In this document: in pieces, positions 1 to 7,393 of the stretch | Position numbering within the stretch: the first letter of the stretch is position 1 | Layout of the letters: the number at the start of each line of letters is the position of its first letter | Assembly (NCBI GenBank): GCA_046350455.1 | Contig: JAXMAM010000012.1 | Coordinates: 1 to 64,000 of the forward strand | From: CAZXGD01 sp046350455 | GTDB lineage: Bacteria > Planctomycetota > Phycisphaerae > Phycisphaerales > SM1A02 | Direction of reading: 5' to 3' | Length of the DNA: 64,000 nt | The notes under the pieces: generated by a model | What the model was told of the DNA's origin: nothing | Databases searched by the model: none | The model's input: only the letters and a program-made list of their open reading frames with translations | Program-made: the position numbers and the translations under genes

Positions 1-390
1 CTCCACCAGCAGCGCATCCACTGTGCCAGCCACAGTCCGAATCTGCGGTCGCGTACCCAGCAGCCGCTGCACCTCCAGCGCATACCGGTGCTTGTCACAC
101 TGCGCGCGCGGCCCGCGCACGGCTGCGCCCTTGCTCTGGTTCAGCACCTTGAACTGGATGCCCGTGGCATCTGCAGCCAGCCCCATCAAGCCGCCGAGCG
201 CATCAATCTCGCGGACCATCTGCCCCTTGGCCAGTCCCCCGATGGCCGGATTGCAGCTCATGGCCCCCACGCGCGTGGGATCCATGGTCACCAGCACCAC
301 AAGGGCATCTGGCCCCAGCGCGCCCGCTGCGGCCCAGGCCGCTTCCGCGCCTGCGTGCCCCCCTCCGATGACCACAACGTCCGCTCGCAT
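1..390 (-). CDS. mnmG: MnmG (GidA), tRNA uridine-5-carboxymethylaminomethyl modification enzyme, 5' part only
   Basis: My reading of the complement from the ATG at 390 gives about 130 residues before the window ends. They start MRADVVVIGGGHAGAEAA, the FAD-binding Rossmann motif (about residues 6-16). Then come MSCNPAIGGLAKG (about 46-58) and KGAAVRGPRAQCDKHRYA, which are family signatures. With MnmE the enzyme modifies wobble uridines of certain tRNAs in the cytoplasm, using FAD, folate and NADH. The 3' three quarters lie outside the window. The gene diverges from pepA. Its start codon is three bases from the edge of a REP-like repeat pair, so its leader or promoter must be made largely of repeat DNA. 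No good -10 hexamer is visible in front of it. Confidence 0.95.
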   Translation of the reverse strand, partial: MRADVVVIGGGHAGAEAAWAAAGALGPDALVVLVTMDPTRVGAMSCNPAIGGLAKGQMVREIDALGGLMGLAADATGIQFKVLNQSKGAAVRGPRAQCDKHRYALEVQRLLGTRPQIRTVAGTVDALLVE

Positions 391-393
391 GGA

Positions 394-479
394 AAATGGT
401 GCCTGGCACGGGTGTCCCGCATTTCGGCGCACGCACCAGCGAGGCGGAAAGTAGGGACACCCGTGCCAGGCACCAATTT
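394..479. repeat. Short REP-like element (inward-facing inverted pair)
   Basis: The left copy (394-418) reads AAATGGTGCCTGGCACGGG followed by TGTCCC. The right copy (449-479) is its reverse complement, from GAAAGTAGGGACACCC to GTGCCAGGCACCAATTT. About 30 bases of unrelated sequence lie between. Each copy carries the near-palindrome GTGCCWGGCAC, so the element can fold both within and between copies. It fills nearly the whole divergent gap between mnmG and pepA. It has the same arrangement as the longer elements at 10482-10915 and 20797-21665, and the last one holds a RAYT transposase gene. I infer a non-autonomous derivative of that element. Confidence 0.85.
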
Positions 480-484
480 ACACT
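479..484 (+). promoter_or_regulatory. Putative -10 box of pepA (TACACT)
   Basis: TACACT ends ten bases before the pepA ATG at 495, and its first T is the last base of the REP-like element. No convincing -35 hexamer is seen; the -35 zone would fall inside the repeat. The short distance implies a leader of only a few bases. Confidence 0.5.
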
Positions 485-494
485 CTGCGTTCCC

Positions 495-1934
495 ATGTTT
501 CGCGACATTCGACACACCACTGCGCGCGCTGCCATCACTGTGACGTTCGTGGCCGGCGCTGACCGTTCGCACCAGGCCCCTGCGTTCAAGGGCGACAACG
601 GAGACGTGCACCCGCACGGCAAGGACACAGTGCTGCTGGGCATCGGCCCTGCCAAGGACGTCAGCGCCACGTCCATCCGCACTGCGGCAGCGCGCCTCCT
701 CCGTCACCTGGACCGCCGCGCGGATGCGTCCAACGCCTCCATCGCGGTGCGCCTGGACACCAGCGCACTGCCCAGCAAGGCTGCCACCATCGCTGCGGTG
801 GGACGCGCGTTTGGCGAAGCGCTCCAGATCGCCAACTGGCGCTTTGATGACTTTGCCGGCAGCGCCACGCGCCGCACGCCCGCCAAGCACACGCTGAACA
901 TCACAGCTGCAGACCGCCGCTTTGACGAAGCCCTCGCGGAAGGCCTAGCCCTGGGCGAATGCGTCAACTACTCGCGCACGTTGGGCGCCACGCCGCCCAA
1001 CGTGTGCAACCCCATGTGGATGGCCGCGCAAGCCCGCAAGCTGGCCCGCGAGACCGGCCTCCGCTGCACCGTGATTGACCACGCCAAGGCCAAGAAGCTG
1101 GGCATGCAGGGCCTAACCACCGTGGGCCACGGCAGCGCCAGCAAGAGCTGCCTGATCCACCTGACCTACAAGCCACGCCGCGTGAGCAGCCGCGCCCGCG
1201 GCAAGAAACTGGTGCTGGTGGGCAAGACCCTCACGTACGACACCGGCGGCTACAGCCTGAAGGTGAACAACGGCATGAAGGGCATGAAGTACGACAAGCT
1301 GGGCGGCACTGCCGTGCTGGGCGCCATGCGCGCCATTGCGCAGGCCAAGCTGCCCATCGAGGTGCACGCCGTGCTGGCTGCGGCTGAAAACATGGTGAGC
1401 GACGACAGCATGCGTCCGGACGACATCATCACCATCAGCAACGGCGTGACGGTGGAGATCACCAATACCGACGCGGAAGGCCGTCTGGTGCTGGCTGACG
1501 CGCTGGTCTACGCAGAGAAGACTGTGGGGGCCACGCAGATCGTGGACCTGGCCACGCTGACCGGTGGCGTGGTGGTGGCGCTGGGCAGCTTTTGCGCAGG
1601 TTACTTCTGCAACAACGACCAGCTGCGCGACCGCCTGGAGGAAGCCGCTGCCCAGAGTGGCGAGAAGCTCTGGCGCCTGCCCCTGTGGCCCGAGCACCGC
1701 GACTACATGCGCGCGCAGCACGCGGACATCCTGAACAGCAACCCTGGGCGTGGGGCACACCCCATCCAGGGCGCTGCGTTCCTGTCCTTCTTCGTGTCGC
1801 CTGAAGTGCCGTGGGCGCACGTGGACATCGCTGGCGTGGGCAACACTGACAGCTCCTCTGACCAGGCCGCTGCTGGCCCCACGGGCTACGGCGTGCGCCT
1901 GCTGGCCGACCTGGCCTCGGACATGGCTGGCTGA
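495..1934 (+). CDS. pepA: Leucyl aminopeptidase, M17 family (PepA)
   Basis: 479 residues, normal for the family. The catalytic C-terminal half has LVGKTLTYDTGG, then MKYDKLGGTAVLGAM, and the diagnostic NTDAEGRLVLADAL, which carry the metal ligands and the active-site lysine and arginine. It is expected to be a cytoplasmic, two-metal, hexameric aminopeptidase. The frame stays open upstream to 396 through the REP-like repeat, but those codons only translate repeat DNA, so I start at the ATG at 495, just after a TACACT box. The TGA stop overlaps the ATG of the next gene (TGATG), so translation of the two is probably coupled. Confidence 0.93.
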   Translation: MFRDIRHTTARAAITVTFVAGADRSHQAPAFKGDNGDVHPHGKDTVLLGIGPAKDVSATSIRTAAARLLRHLDRRADASNASIAVRLDTSALPSKAATIAAVGRAFGEALQIANWRFDDFAGSATRRTPAKHTLNITAADRRFDEALAEGLALGECVNYSRTLGATPPNVCNPMWMAAQARKLARETGLRCTVIDHAKAKKLGMQGLTTVGHGSASKSCLIHLTYKPRRVSSRARGKKLVLVGKTLTYDTGGYSLKVNNGMKGMKYDKLGGTAVLGAMRAIAQAKLPIEVHAVLAAAENMVSDDSMRPDDIITISNGVTVEITNTDAEGRLVLADALVYAEKTVGATQIVDLATLTGGVVVALGSFCAGYFCNNDQLRDRLEEAAAQSGEKLWRLPLWPEHRDYMRAQHADILNSNPGRGAHPIQGAAFLSFFVSPEVPWAHVDIAGVGNTDSSSDQAAAGPTGYGVRLLADLASDMAG

Positions 1935-3529
1935 TGGCAGGCCCGCCCGTCACAGTGGCTGCGGTGATGGCTCTGGTAGAGCGCGGCCGCGTGCCAGAAG
2001 CGCGCGCGCAGCTCAAGCTGCTGGTCAGCCAGCGCCCCAAGGAGTACCACACCTGGGTATGCGCTGCGTGGGTGGAGCAGGCCAGCAGCAGCTTCCCAGC
2101 CATGCGCGCTGCGGCGGACCGCGCTGCCAAGGCAGGCGCACCAGCTGCGCAGGTGGAGCTGCTGCGGGCCATGGCCGCGACCGGACTTGGGCAGATGGCC
2201 GAAGCCGTGGCGCACGCCGAACGCGCCTCGCGCGCTTCGCAGGGCCCGGCCCGCCTGCAGGCCGATGCAGTGCTGGCCGAGGCGCTGCACTTTGCGCATC
2301 GCACCGATGAGCTGGCAGCGCTGCTGGAGCGCAGCCCGGACCTGCTGGCAGACCCCCGCGGTCAGCTCATGCTCTCGCGCGTGCAGCGCAAGCGCGGCCA
2401 GCTGGAAGACGCAGAGCGCACCATGCGCGCGCTCTTCCAGAACGAAGGCCAGCCGCGCATCCGCCGCATGGTTGGATTTGAGCTGGCCAAGCTGCTGGAC
2501 TCCACGCAGCGGTACGACGAAGCCTTCGCCGCAGCCAAGGCCACGCACGAAGCCACAGGGCGCCCGTACGACACTCGCGGCCTGGTGCGCGAACTGGAGG
2601 CCAGCGTGGCCATGGCCCAGCGCGGCCAGTTCCGCGCCCTGGCCGATCGCGCCCGAGCAGCCCGCGAACCCGCACGCTCCCTGGAGGGCACCTCCCCCAC
2701 CGCAGCCCCCGGCATCGCGCCGTCCTCCGGCACCGCGCAACCCCCCGGCACCGCGCAGCCCTCCGGCACCGCGCAGCCCCCCGGCACCGCGCAGCCCCCC
2801 GGCGCACTCCCACCCACCGCGCTCATCTGCGCACTGCCGCGCAGCGGCACCACCCTGCTCGAGCAGATGCTGGACCGCCACAGCATGGTCCAAGGTCTGG
2901 GCGAGCCGCCGTATGTCGAGGCCATGGCTGCCGCCTTCACGCACTTTGGTGGCTGGCCTGAGGGCGTGCTCCATGCCTCGCCCGAAGACTGCGCGCGCAT
3001 CGGCCAGGAGTATGTGCGCAGCGCGCGCAGCATGCACACGCTGGCGACCAGCACCATGACGCTGGACAAGACCCTGCACACCTGGCGGCGCCTGCCCGCT
3101 GTGGCCGCCGCACTGCCCAGCGCCAAGCTCCTCCGCCTGCGCCGCGACCCGCGCGACGCCGCTGTAAGCCTCTTCCTGTCCCCCATGCACAGCCAGTTGC
3201 TGGGCTGGAACGCCTCGTTGGACGACATCAAGCAGGTCTTCCAGGCCGAACGCGCCTGCGTGCCCATTCTGGCGGAAGCGCTCGGAGTGGACCTTTTGGA
3301 CATGCGCTACGAAGACTTCGTGCGCGAGCCCAAAGCGCATCTGGAGCGAACGCTGGCCTTCCTGGGTCTGCCCTGGGAGGAGCAGTGCCTCGCCCCAGAG
3401 GGCAATCCCCGTGTGGTGATGACCCTCAGCCACGAGCAGGTGCGCCGGCCGCTCAACATGGAGTCGGTGGCCCGTTGGAAGAAATACGAGAAGTTCTTCG
3501 ACTCCAGCTGGGAAGCGCTGAACATCTAG
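1934..3529 (+). CDS. TPR-sulfotransferase fusion protein 1
   Basis: 531 residues. Residues 1 to about 235 are helical TPR-like repeats. The C-terminal domain is a PAPS-dependent sulfotransferase: the 5'-phosphosulfate loop is LPRSGTTLLEQMLDRH (PRSGTT at 302-307), and the 3'-phosphate motif is RLRRDPRDAAVSLF (around 400). This domain type transfers sulfate to proteins or small molecules; the substrate here is unknown. A proline-rich linker made of 18-bp DNA repeats joins the domains. The start overlaps the pepA stop. The next gene is a paralogue with the same two domains but without the repeat linker. No signal peptide is seen. Confidence 0.85.
   Translation: MAGPPVTVAAVMALVERGRVPEARAQLKLLVSQRPKEYHTWVCAAWVEQASSSFPAMRAAADRAAKAGAPAAQVELLRAMAATGLGQMAEAVAHAERASRASQGPARLQADAVLAEALHFAHRTDELAALLERSPDLLADPRGQLMLSRVQRKRGQLEDAERTMRALFQNEGQPRIRRMVGFELAKLLDSTQRYDEAFAAAKATHEATGRPYDTRGLVRELEASVAMAQRGQFRALADRARAAREPARSLEGTSPTAAPGIAPSSGTAQPPGTAQPSGTAQPPGTAQPPGALPPTALICALPRSGTTLLEQMLDRHSMVQGLGEPPYVEAMAAAFTHFGGWPEGVLHASPEDCARIGQEYVRSARSMHTLATSTMTLDKTLHTWRRLPAVAAALPSAKLLRLRRDPRDAAVSLFLSPMHSQLLGWNASLDDIKQVFQAERACVPILAEALGVDLLDMRYEDFVREPKAHLERTLAFLGLPWEEQCLAPEGNPRVVMTLSHEQVRRPLNMESVARWKKYEKFFDSSWEALNI
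2711..2800 (+). repeat. Five-unit 18-bp in-frame tandem repeat
   Basis: Units begin at 2711, 2729, 2747, 2765 and 2783, with consensus GGCACCGCGCAGCCCCCC. The first unit is the most diverged and the last two are identical. Each codes for six residues (GTAQPP type), forming the flexible linker between the TPR and sulfotransferase domains. Being a multiple of three, copy number can vary without breaking the frame. Confidence 0.9.
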
Positions 3530-3631
3530 CCGGTCCCCTGCCAGCCGGCCTCCAGGTGGCCAGCCCCCTCGATCGCCAGCCGCCTGGCCCACCGGCTGCC
3601 GAGCGCATCTGGCTGCCGAGCGCCTGCGGCT

Positions 3632-3673
3632 GCATGCAAAAATCAGATCAAAGATGATCCGTTCTTTGCATGC
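3632..3673. promoter_or_regulatory. Strong two-part hairpin between the sulfotransferase genes
   Basis: GCATGCAAA (3632-3640) pairs perfectly with TTTGCATGC (3665-3673). Inside the loop, GATCA (3646-3650) pairs with TGATC (3655-3659). It is far more AT-rich than its surroundings. No run of T follows on either strand, so it may be an RNA processing or pausing site rather than a simple terminator. The rest of 3530-3776 holds no gene that I can support; a good anti-Shine-Dalgarno match, AAGGAGGTGG at 3679-3688, has no start codon at a usable distance. Confidence 0.5.
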
Positions 3674-3776
3674 CGGCCAAGGAGGTGGTTCGCCTCCCGC
3701 GCGCCCCGCGCCGCCAGCCTTCCCCGCAGTCGCGCGCCCTTCCGTCCTGGCCGCCCCCGTAGGATTGGAGCGCTCC

Positions 3777-5255
3777 ATGCAGCCTCTGCGTCCATCCAGT
3801 CCAGGTTCCTCTGCCAAGCCCACGCCCGAATCCATCATGCGGAACCTGGAGTCCGGCCGCCGCAAGGAGGCCCGCGCGGAGCTCAAGGCTCTCCTGGCTG
3901 CCAAGCCCCGCGACCCGGCCGGCTGGCTCTGCTCTGCATGGATCGAACAGTCGGCCGGCAACTGGAAGCTCGTCCGCGAGTCAGCCGAGCGTGCAGCCAA
4001 GTTCGGCGCGCCTGCAGTGCCGTGCAACGTGCTTTTGAGCACAGCGGCCAATCAGCTTGGATTTGTGGATCTTGGCATTGAGCTTGCTGAGCGCGCTGTG
4101 GCGGCCGCCACCACGCCGCCCGACCGCCTCTTCGCAGAGGCCGCGCTGTCGGAAGCGCTCTTCTACGCGCACCGCCATCCAGAGCTGGGCGCGCTGCTGG
4201 AGCGCAGCACAGAGCTCCGCCAGGACCCGCGCGGCCAGCTCATGCTGGCTCGCGTGCGGCGCAAGCAGGGTGATCTTCCAGAGGCAGAGCGCATCATGCG
4301 CGCGTTGCTGGAGTCGAATGCCTCGGCCAAGGTGCGCCGCATGGCAGGGTTCGAGCTGGCCAAGATGCTGGACCAGCAGAAGCGCTTTGCAGACGCGTGG
4401 GCCGCTGCCAAGGCCACGCATGCAGCCACCTCTGTTCCCTATGACACAGGCGGCATGCTGGCAGGCCTGGAGGCCACGGCCAAGCTGGCTGCCCGCGGCG
4501 CGTTCAAGAAGCTGGTTCCTGCAGCTGGCACGCTTCCACCCACCGCGCTCATCTGCGCACTGCCGCGCAGCGGCACCACGCTCATTGAGCAGATGCTCGA
4601 CCGCCATCCCAAGGTGGCCGGCATCGGGGAGCTCCCCGAGGTGGGCAACATGGCGCCCACGTTCACTGCGCTGGGCGGCTGGCCAGAAGGCGTGCTCAAT
4701 GCCACGCAGGCAGACCTCATGAAGGTGCGCAATTCGTACCTGGAAGCCGCGCGCACCATGCGCGGACTGCCTGCGGACGTCATGGCGCTGGACAAGAACC
4801 TGTTCACGTGGCTGCGGCTGCCAGCCATCGCGGCCACCTTGCCGGGTGCCAAGCTCATCCGGCTGCGCCGCGATCCGCGCGACACGGCAGTCAGCCTGTT
4901 CATGAACAGCATGAGTCCGTCGGCCATGGGCTGGACTGCAAGCCTGGCGGACATCAAGCGCGTGGTGAAGGCAGAGCGCGAGCTCATTCCGGGCATCCTG
5001 GAAGCGCTGGCACTGCCCGTAATTGACCTGCGGTATGAGGAGTTCATTGCCGAACCGCGCAGCCATCTGCAGAAGCTGCTTGAATTCCTGGACCTGCCCT
5101 GGCACGAGGAGTGCCTGGCGCCAGAGCAGAACCGCCGCGTGGTGCTCACGCTGAGCCACGAACAGGTGCTGCGCCCCATCAACACAGACAGCCTGGACCG
5201 CTGGAAGAACTACGCAGACCAGTTTGATCCCAGCTGGGAAGCGCTGAACATTTGA
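3777..5255 (+). CDS. TPR-sulfotransferase fusion protein 2
   Basis: 492 residues, a close paralogue of the gene at 1934-3529. TPR-like helices fill residues 1 to about 230, then LPRSGTTLIEQMLDRHPK (PRSGTT at 263-268) and RLRRDPRDTAVSLF, both needed for PAPS binding. Both proteins end with the same SWEALNI tail. I chose the ATG at 3777 because a TAGGAT hexamer (3760-3765) lies eleven bases upstream and the paralogue's N-terminus aligns from here. An ATG at 3654 would add 41 proline-rich residues and would sit inside a hairpin loop. The substrate is unknown. The duplication is probably local. Confidence 0.83.
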   Translation: MQPLRPSSPGSSAKPTPESIMRNLESGRRKEARAELKALLAAKPRDPAGWLCSAWIEQSAGNWKLVRESAERAAKFGAPAVPCNVLLSTAANQLGFVDLGIELAERAVAAATTPPDRLFAEAALSEALFYAHRHPELGALLERSTELRQDPRGQLMLARVRRKQGDLPEAERIMRALLESNASAKVRRMAGFELAKMLDQQKRFADAWAAAKATHAATSVPYDTGGMLAGLEATAKLAARGAFKKLVPAAGTLPPTALICALPRSGTTLIEQMLDRHPKVAGIGELPEVGNMAPTFTALGGWPEGVLNATQADLMKVRNSYLEAARTMRGLPADVMALDKNLFTWLRLPAIAATLPGAKLIRLRRDPRDTAVSLFMNSMSPSAMGWTASLADIKRVVKAERELIPGILEALALPVIDLRYEEFIAEPRSHLQKLLEFLDLPWHEECLAPEQNRRVVLTLSHEQVLRPINTDSLDRWKNYADQFDPSWEALNI

Positions 5256-5268
5256 GCCTGCGCGCGGA

Positions 5269-5733
5269 CTAGTGGGCTGTGCCGTTGGGCGCGTCGCCGC
5301 TCTCGATGCGATGGATCTTCTCGATGCGCCGCGCGTGGCGGCCGCCCTCGAACGCGGTGCGCATGAACGTGTCCACCACGCGCTTGGCCAGCGTCACGCC
5401 GATGAGGTCCGCGCTCAGGCACAGCACGTTGGCGTTGTTGTGCGTACGGCTCAGCTGCGCGCTCAGCTCGTCCTGGGCCAGGGCGGCCAGCACGCCGCGC
5501 ACCTTGTTGGCCGCGATGCACATGCCGATGCCTGTGCCGCACATCAGGATTCCCCGATCGCACCGGCCTTCAGCCACCTCGCGCGCCACCAGCCAGGCCA
5601 CATCGGGGTAGTCGCAGGTGCTGCCGCCGTTGTCGCCGTGGATCGTCACCTCATGGCCATCGCTCTTCAGGTGCTGGACCAGCGCCTGAGCGGTTGCATA
5701 GCCTCGGTGATCTGATCCCACTGCAATCCGCAT
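5269..5733 (-). CDS. rpiB: Ribose-5-phosphate isomerase B
   Basis: 154 residues of the RpiB/LacAB family, which interconverts ribose 5-phosphate and ribulose 5-phosphate in the pentose phosphate pathway. Visible motifs are the N-terminal VGSDHRG, the catalytic cysteine in MCGTGIGM (C65), and SRTHNNANVL. I use the ATG at 5733, with an AGGTGGA ribosome-binding-like stretch before it; a GTG four codons upstream (5745) is possible. It follows the phosphatase gene by about 30 bases on the same strand, a pairing seen in many bacteria. Confidence 0.93.
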   Translation of the reverse strand: MRIAVGSDHRGYATAQALVQHLKSDGHEVTIHGDNGGSTCDYPDVAWLVAREVAEGRCDRGILMCGTGIGMCIAANKVRGVLAALAQDELSAQLSRTHNNANVLCLSADLIGVTLAKRVVDTFMRTAFEGGRHARRIEKIHRIESGDAPNGTAH

Positions 5734-5763
5734 GCCTCGTTCCACCTGCGCCCTGCCTGGCGG

Positions 5764-6213
5764 TCAGAGCAGTTCTGCCAATCGCGCTGGAATGACGCGC
5801 GTCATCCGTTCAGCCAGCGCATCGTACGCGGACTGCGCCATGCCGATGGGGTCCTCTACGTCGCCCTCCGGATCCATCAGCTGCACCTTGTCCTGGTGCG
5901 GCTCGCCCGCCACCAGTGCGCGGGCTGCCATCACATGGGCGCGGGTCATGCCCAGCACCAGCTGTGCCTTGCGGATCATCTCGGCAGTCAGGCGCTTGCT
6001 GTGGCCCTCGAACTCAATCCCCAGGCGCTCCAGCGCTGCCACTGCCTCCTCTGAAACGGGCCCGCCGTCCCAGGCCGCAAGGCCCGCAGAACAAACGAAG
6101 ACATCCTTGCCTGCACCCTTCACTTTGCCAGAATCAATGACATGCCTCGCCACGCCTTCGGCCATCGGGCTGCGACATGTATTGCCAGTGCAGATGAAGA
6201 GCACAGTGCGCAC
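5764..6213 (-). CDS. Low-molecular-weight protein tyrosine phosphatase
   Basis: 149 residues. The N-terminal phosphate loop CTGNTCRS (C8 nucleophile, R14) and the later DPEGDVEDPIG stretch, which carries the general-acid aspartate, define the family. It could dephosphorylate tyrosine- or arginine-phosphate proteins; the target is unknown. The start is a GTG. A TACTAT hexamer on the minus strand (6220-6225) ends six bases upstream, so the transcript is probably leaderless. It is the first gene of a unit with rpiB. Confidence 0.9.
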   Translation of the reverse strand: MRTVLFICTGNTCRSPMAEGVARHVIDSGKVKGAGKDVFVCSAGLAAWDGGPVSEEAVAALERLGIEFEGHSKRLTAEMIRKAQLVLGMTRAHVMAARALVAGEPHQDKVQLMDPEGDVEDPIGMAQSAYDALAERMTRVIPARLAELL

Positions 6214-6289
6214 CCCACCATAGTAGAGGGTGCGCGGTGGGCCGCGCGGGGCGTCCTGCCGGGCCTCGCGGCGCGAGGGTAGAGTGCGC

Positions 6290-6934
6290 GTGTCACCAGT
6301 CGGCTGGCGGCCGGCTCATGGAGCCCCAGTGGAGTTTGTCGAACACGAACCAACTTGGAACCGCCTGCGCAAGCAGGGTGTGGTCCCGCTGGATCCGCGC
6401 GATCCAGAGCTGCACCTGGATCTGGACGAAACATCCGCTGTGGTGGCGCTGGACATCGCCGCTGCCGACCACGCGCAGGCCCGGCGCCTGCCCAAGGCCG
6501 TGGTCCGCGTGCCGCGCACTGAGTTCGGCCCCATCGTGGAGGGCGTGCTGCACAAGCTGCGAATCGCAGAGTCGGTGGTCATTCCAGTGGGCGTGTGGCG
6601 CCGCGTCTTTGAGGCAGTGGCTGAGCCCATGGCCCACCACCCGCAGTGGACCGACATTGACACCGCTGCCACGGTGGAGCAGAACACCCGCGATCCGCTG
6701 CTGGTGCTCCCCAGCAACCTCCACCTGCTGCGCGACCTGGTGAACAGCGTGGTGTCCAACGGCACCACGCCAGACCAGGGCGTGACCGTGGTGGCGGTGG
6801 GCGTGCGGCTCCTCATCGAGGTGCTGCCCGCGGGTCAGATGATCATCTTCACAGGCGATGCAGCCCTGGGCCAGCAGGCCCGCGCGGTGGTGGACCACCA
6901 CGCTGGGCCCGGCACGGCCAAGCGGGCGCGATAG
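6290..6934 (+). CDS. Conserved-looking protein of unknown function
   Basis: About 214 residues, not recognised. It is a soluble-looking alpha/beta protein with no signal peptide, membrane segment or cysteine motif, and an acidic DLDETSAVVALDIAAAD stretch in the N-terminal third. The start is uncertain. The GTG at 6290 follows a TAGAGT hexamer (6280-6285), but GTG codons at 6230 and 6329 are also in frame; the residues before VEFVEHEP look low-complexity. The strong third-position GC and long open frame support a real gene. Divergent from the phosphatase gene. Confidence 0.65.
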   Translation: MSPVGWRPAHGAPVEFVEHEPTWNRLRKQGVVPLDPRDPELHLDLDETSAVVALDIAAADHAQARRLPKAVVRVPRTEFGPIVEGVLHKLRIAESVVIPVGVWRRVFEAVAEPMAHHPQWTDIDTAATVEQNTRDPLLVLPSNLHLLRDLVNSVVSNGTTPDQGVTVVAVGVRLLIEVLPAGQMIIFTGDAALGQQARAVVDHHAGPGTAKRAR

Positions 6935-6941
6935 AAGCCGC

Positions 6942-6990
6942 GCAGGGTGCGCGCAGGGTGCGCCCTGGGTGCGCGCGGGGTGCGCGCAGC
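6942..6990. repeat. Imperfect short tandem repeat, GGGTGCGCGCA type
   Basis: Four imperfect copies of an 11-12 base unit (CAGGGTGCGCG) lie just past the stop of the unknown gene, between two convergent genes. No gene is seen in 6935-7018. Confidence 0.6.
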
Positions 6991-7018
6991 AGCACGGGCG
7001 CAGGGCCCGCGACCGCGC

Positions 7019-7342
7019 TCAAGCCACCAGGGCGGTTCCGTCTGGGCTGAACTGCACGCCACAGTGGGGGCAGGCGCACTGGACGCATTCGCCCTTCTGG
7101 CTGCAGGCTGGGCAGACGCCCTTCCGCATGCAGGCGCGGCAGGACGCCCGGTGCAGCATCCGCACCACGCCCCCCACCGCCACAGCAGGAATCAGGAGCA
7201 GCAGCCCCACCAGCACCAGCGCAATGGCCGCGGGTGGGAACACCACAATGGACAGGAACGCCACGCCAAAAGCTGCCAGGTACGCCCAGAAGACGCCGAG
7301 CGCGTAGTTGGCTCGAATCCAGTTCAGGGCGCGGTGGAGCAT
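7019..7342 (-). CDS. Small membrane protein with four CxxC pairs
   Basis: 107 residues, not recognised as a named family. An N-terminal amphipathic stretch is followed by two hydrophobic segments (about 14-34 and 36-56). The hydrophilic tail has CRAC, CPAC, CVQC and CPHC, eight cysteines in four pairs that could bind two zinc ions. The ATG at 7342 is preceded by a TACCCT hexamer (minus strand, 7350-7355) seven bases away. It diverges from dnaN, and the two -10 boxes are about 22 bases apart. Confidence 0.75.
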   Translation of the reverse strand: MLHRALNWIRANYALGVFWAYLAAFGVAFLSIVVFPPAAIALVLVGLLLLIPAVAVGGVVRMLHRASCRACMRKGVCPACSQKGECVQCACPHCGVQFSPDGTALVA

Positions 7343-7349
7343 CGGCACA

Positions 7350-7383
7350 AGGGTAGGGCCAGACCCCCGCCGGCCGCTACACT
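7350..7383. promoter_or_regulatory. Divergent -10 boxes for dnaN and the small membrane protein
   Basis: TACCCT on the minus strand (7350-7355) and TACACT on the plus strand (7378-7383) face away from each other. They end seven and ten bases before their start codons. The -35 regions would overlap. Neither has a clear TTGACA-like box. Confidence 0.5.
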
Positions 7384-7393
7384 CCCCTGAATC

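Noticed and set aside
396..494. N-terminal extension of pepA from an upstream start
   Set aside because: The extra residues are a translation of the REP-like repeat and precede the -10 box.
2711..2800. CRISPR-like array
   Set aside because: Units are contiguous with no spacers and code for a protein linker.
1886..4051. Long minus-strand open frame of 721 codons
   Set aside because: A shadow of the sulfotransferase genes; no family motifs, and GC-rich codon use opens antisense frames throughout the window.
7300..7325. tRNA-like GGCTCGAATCCAG stretch
   Set aside because: No acceptor or anticodon arms around it, and it lies inside the coding region of the small membrane protein.
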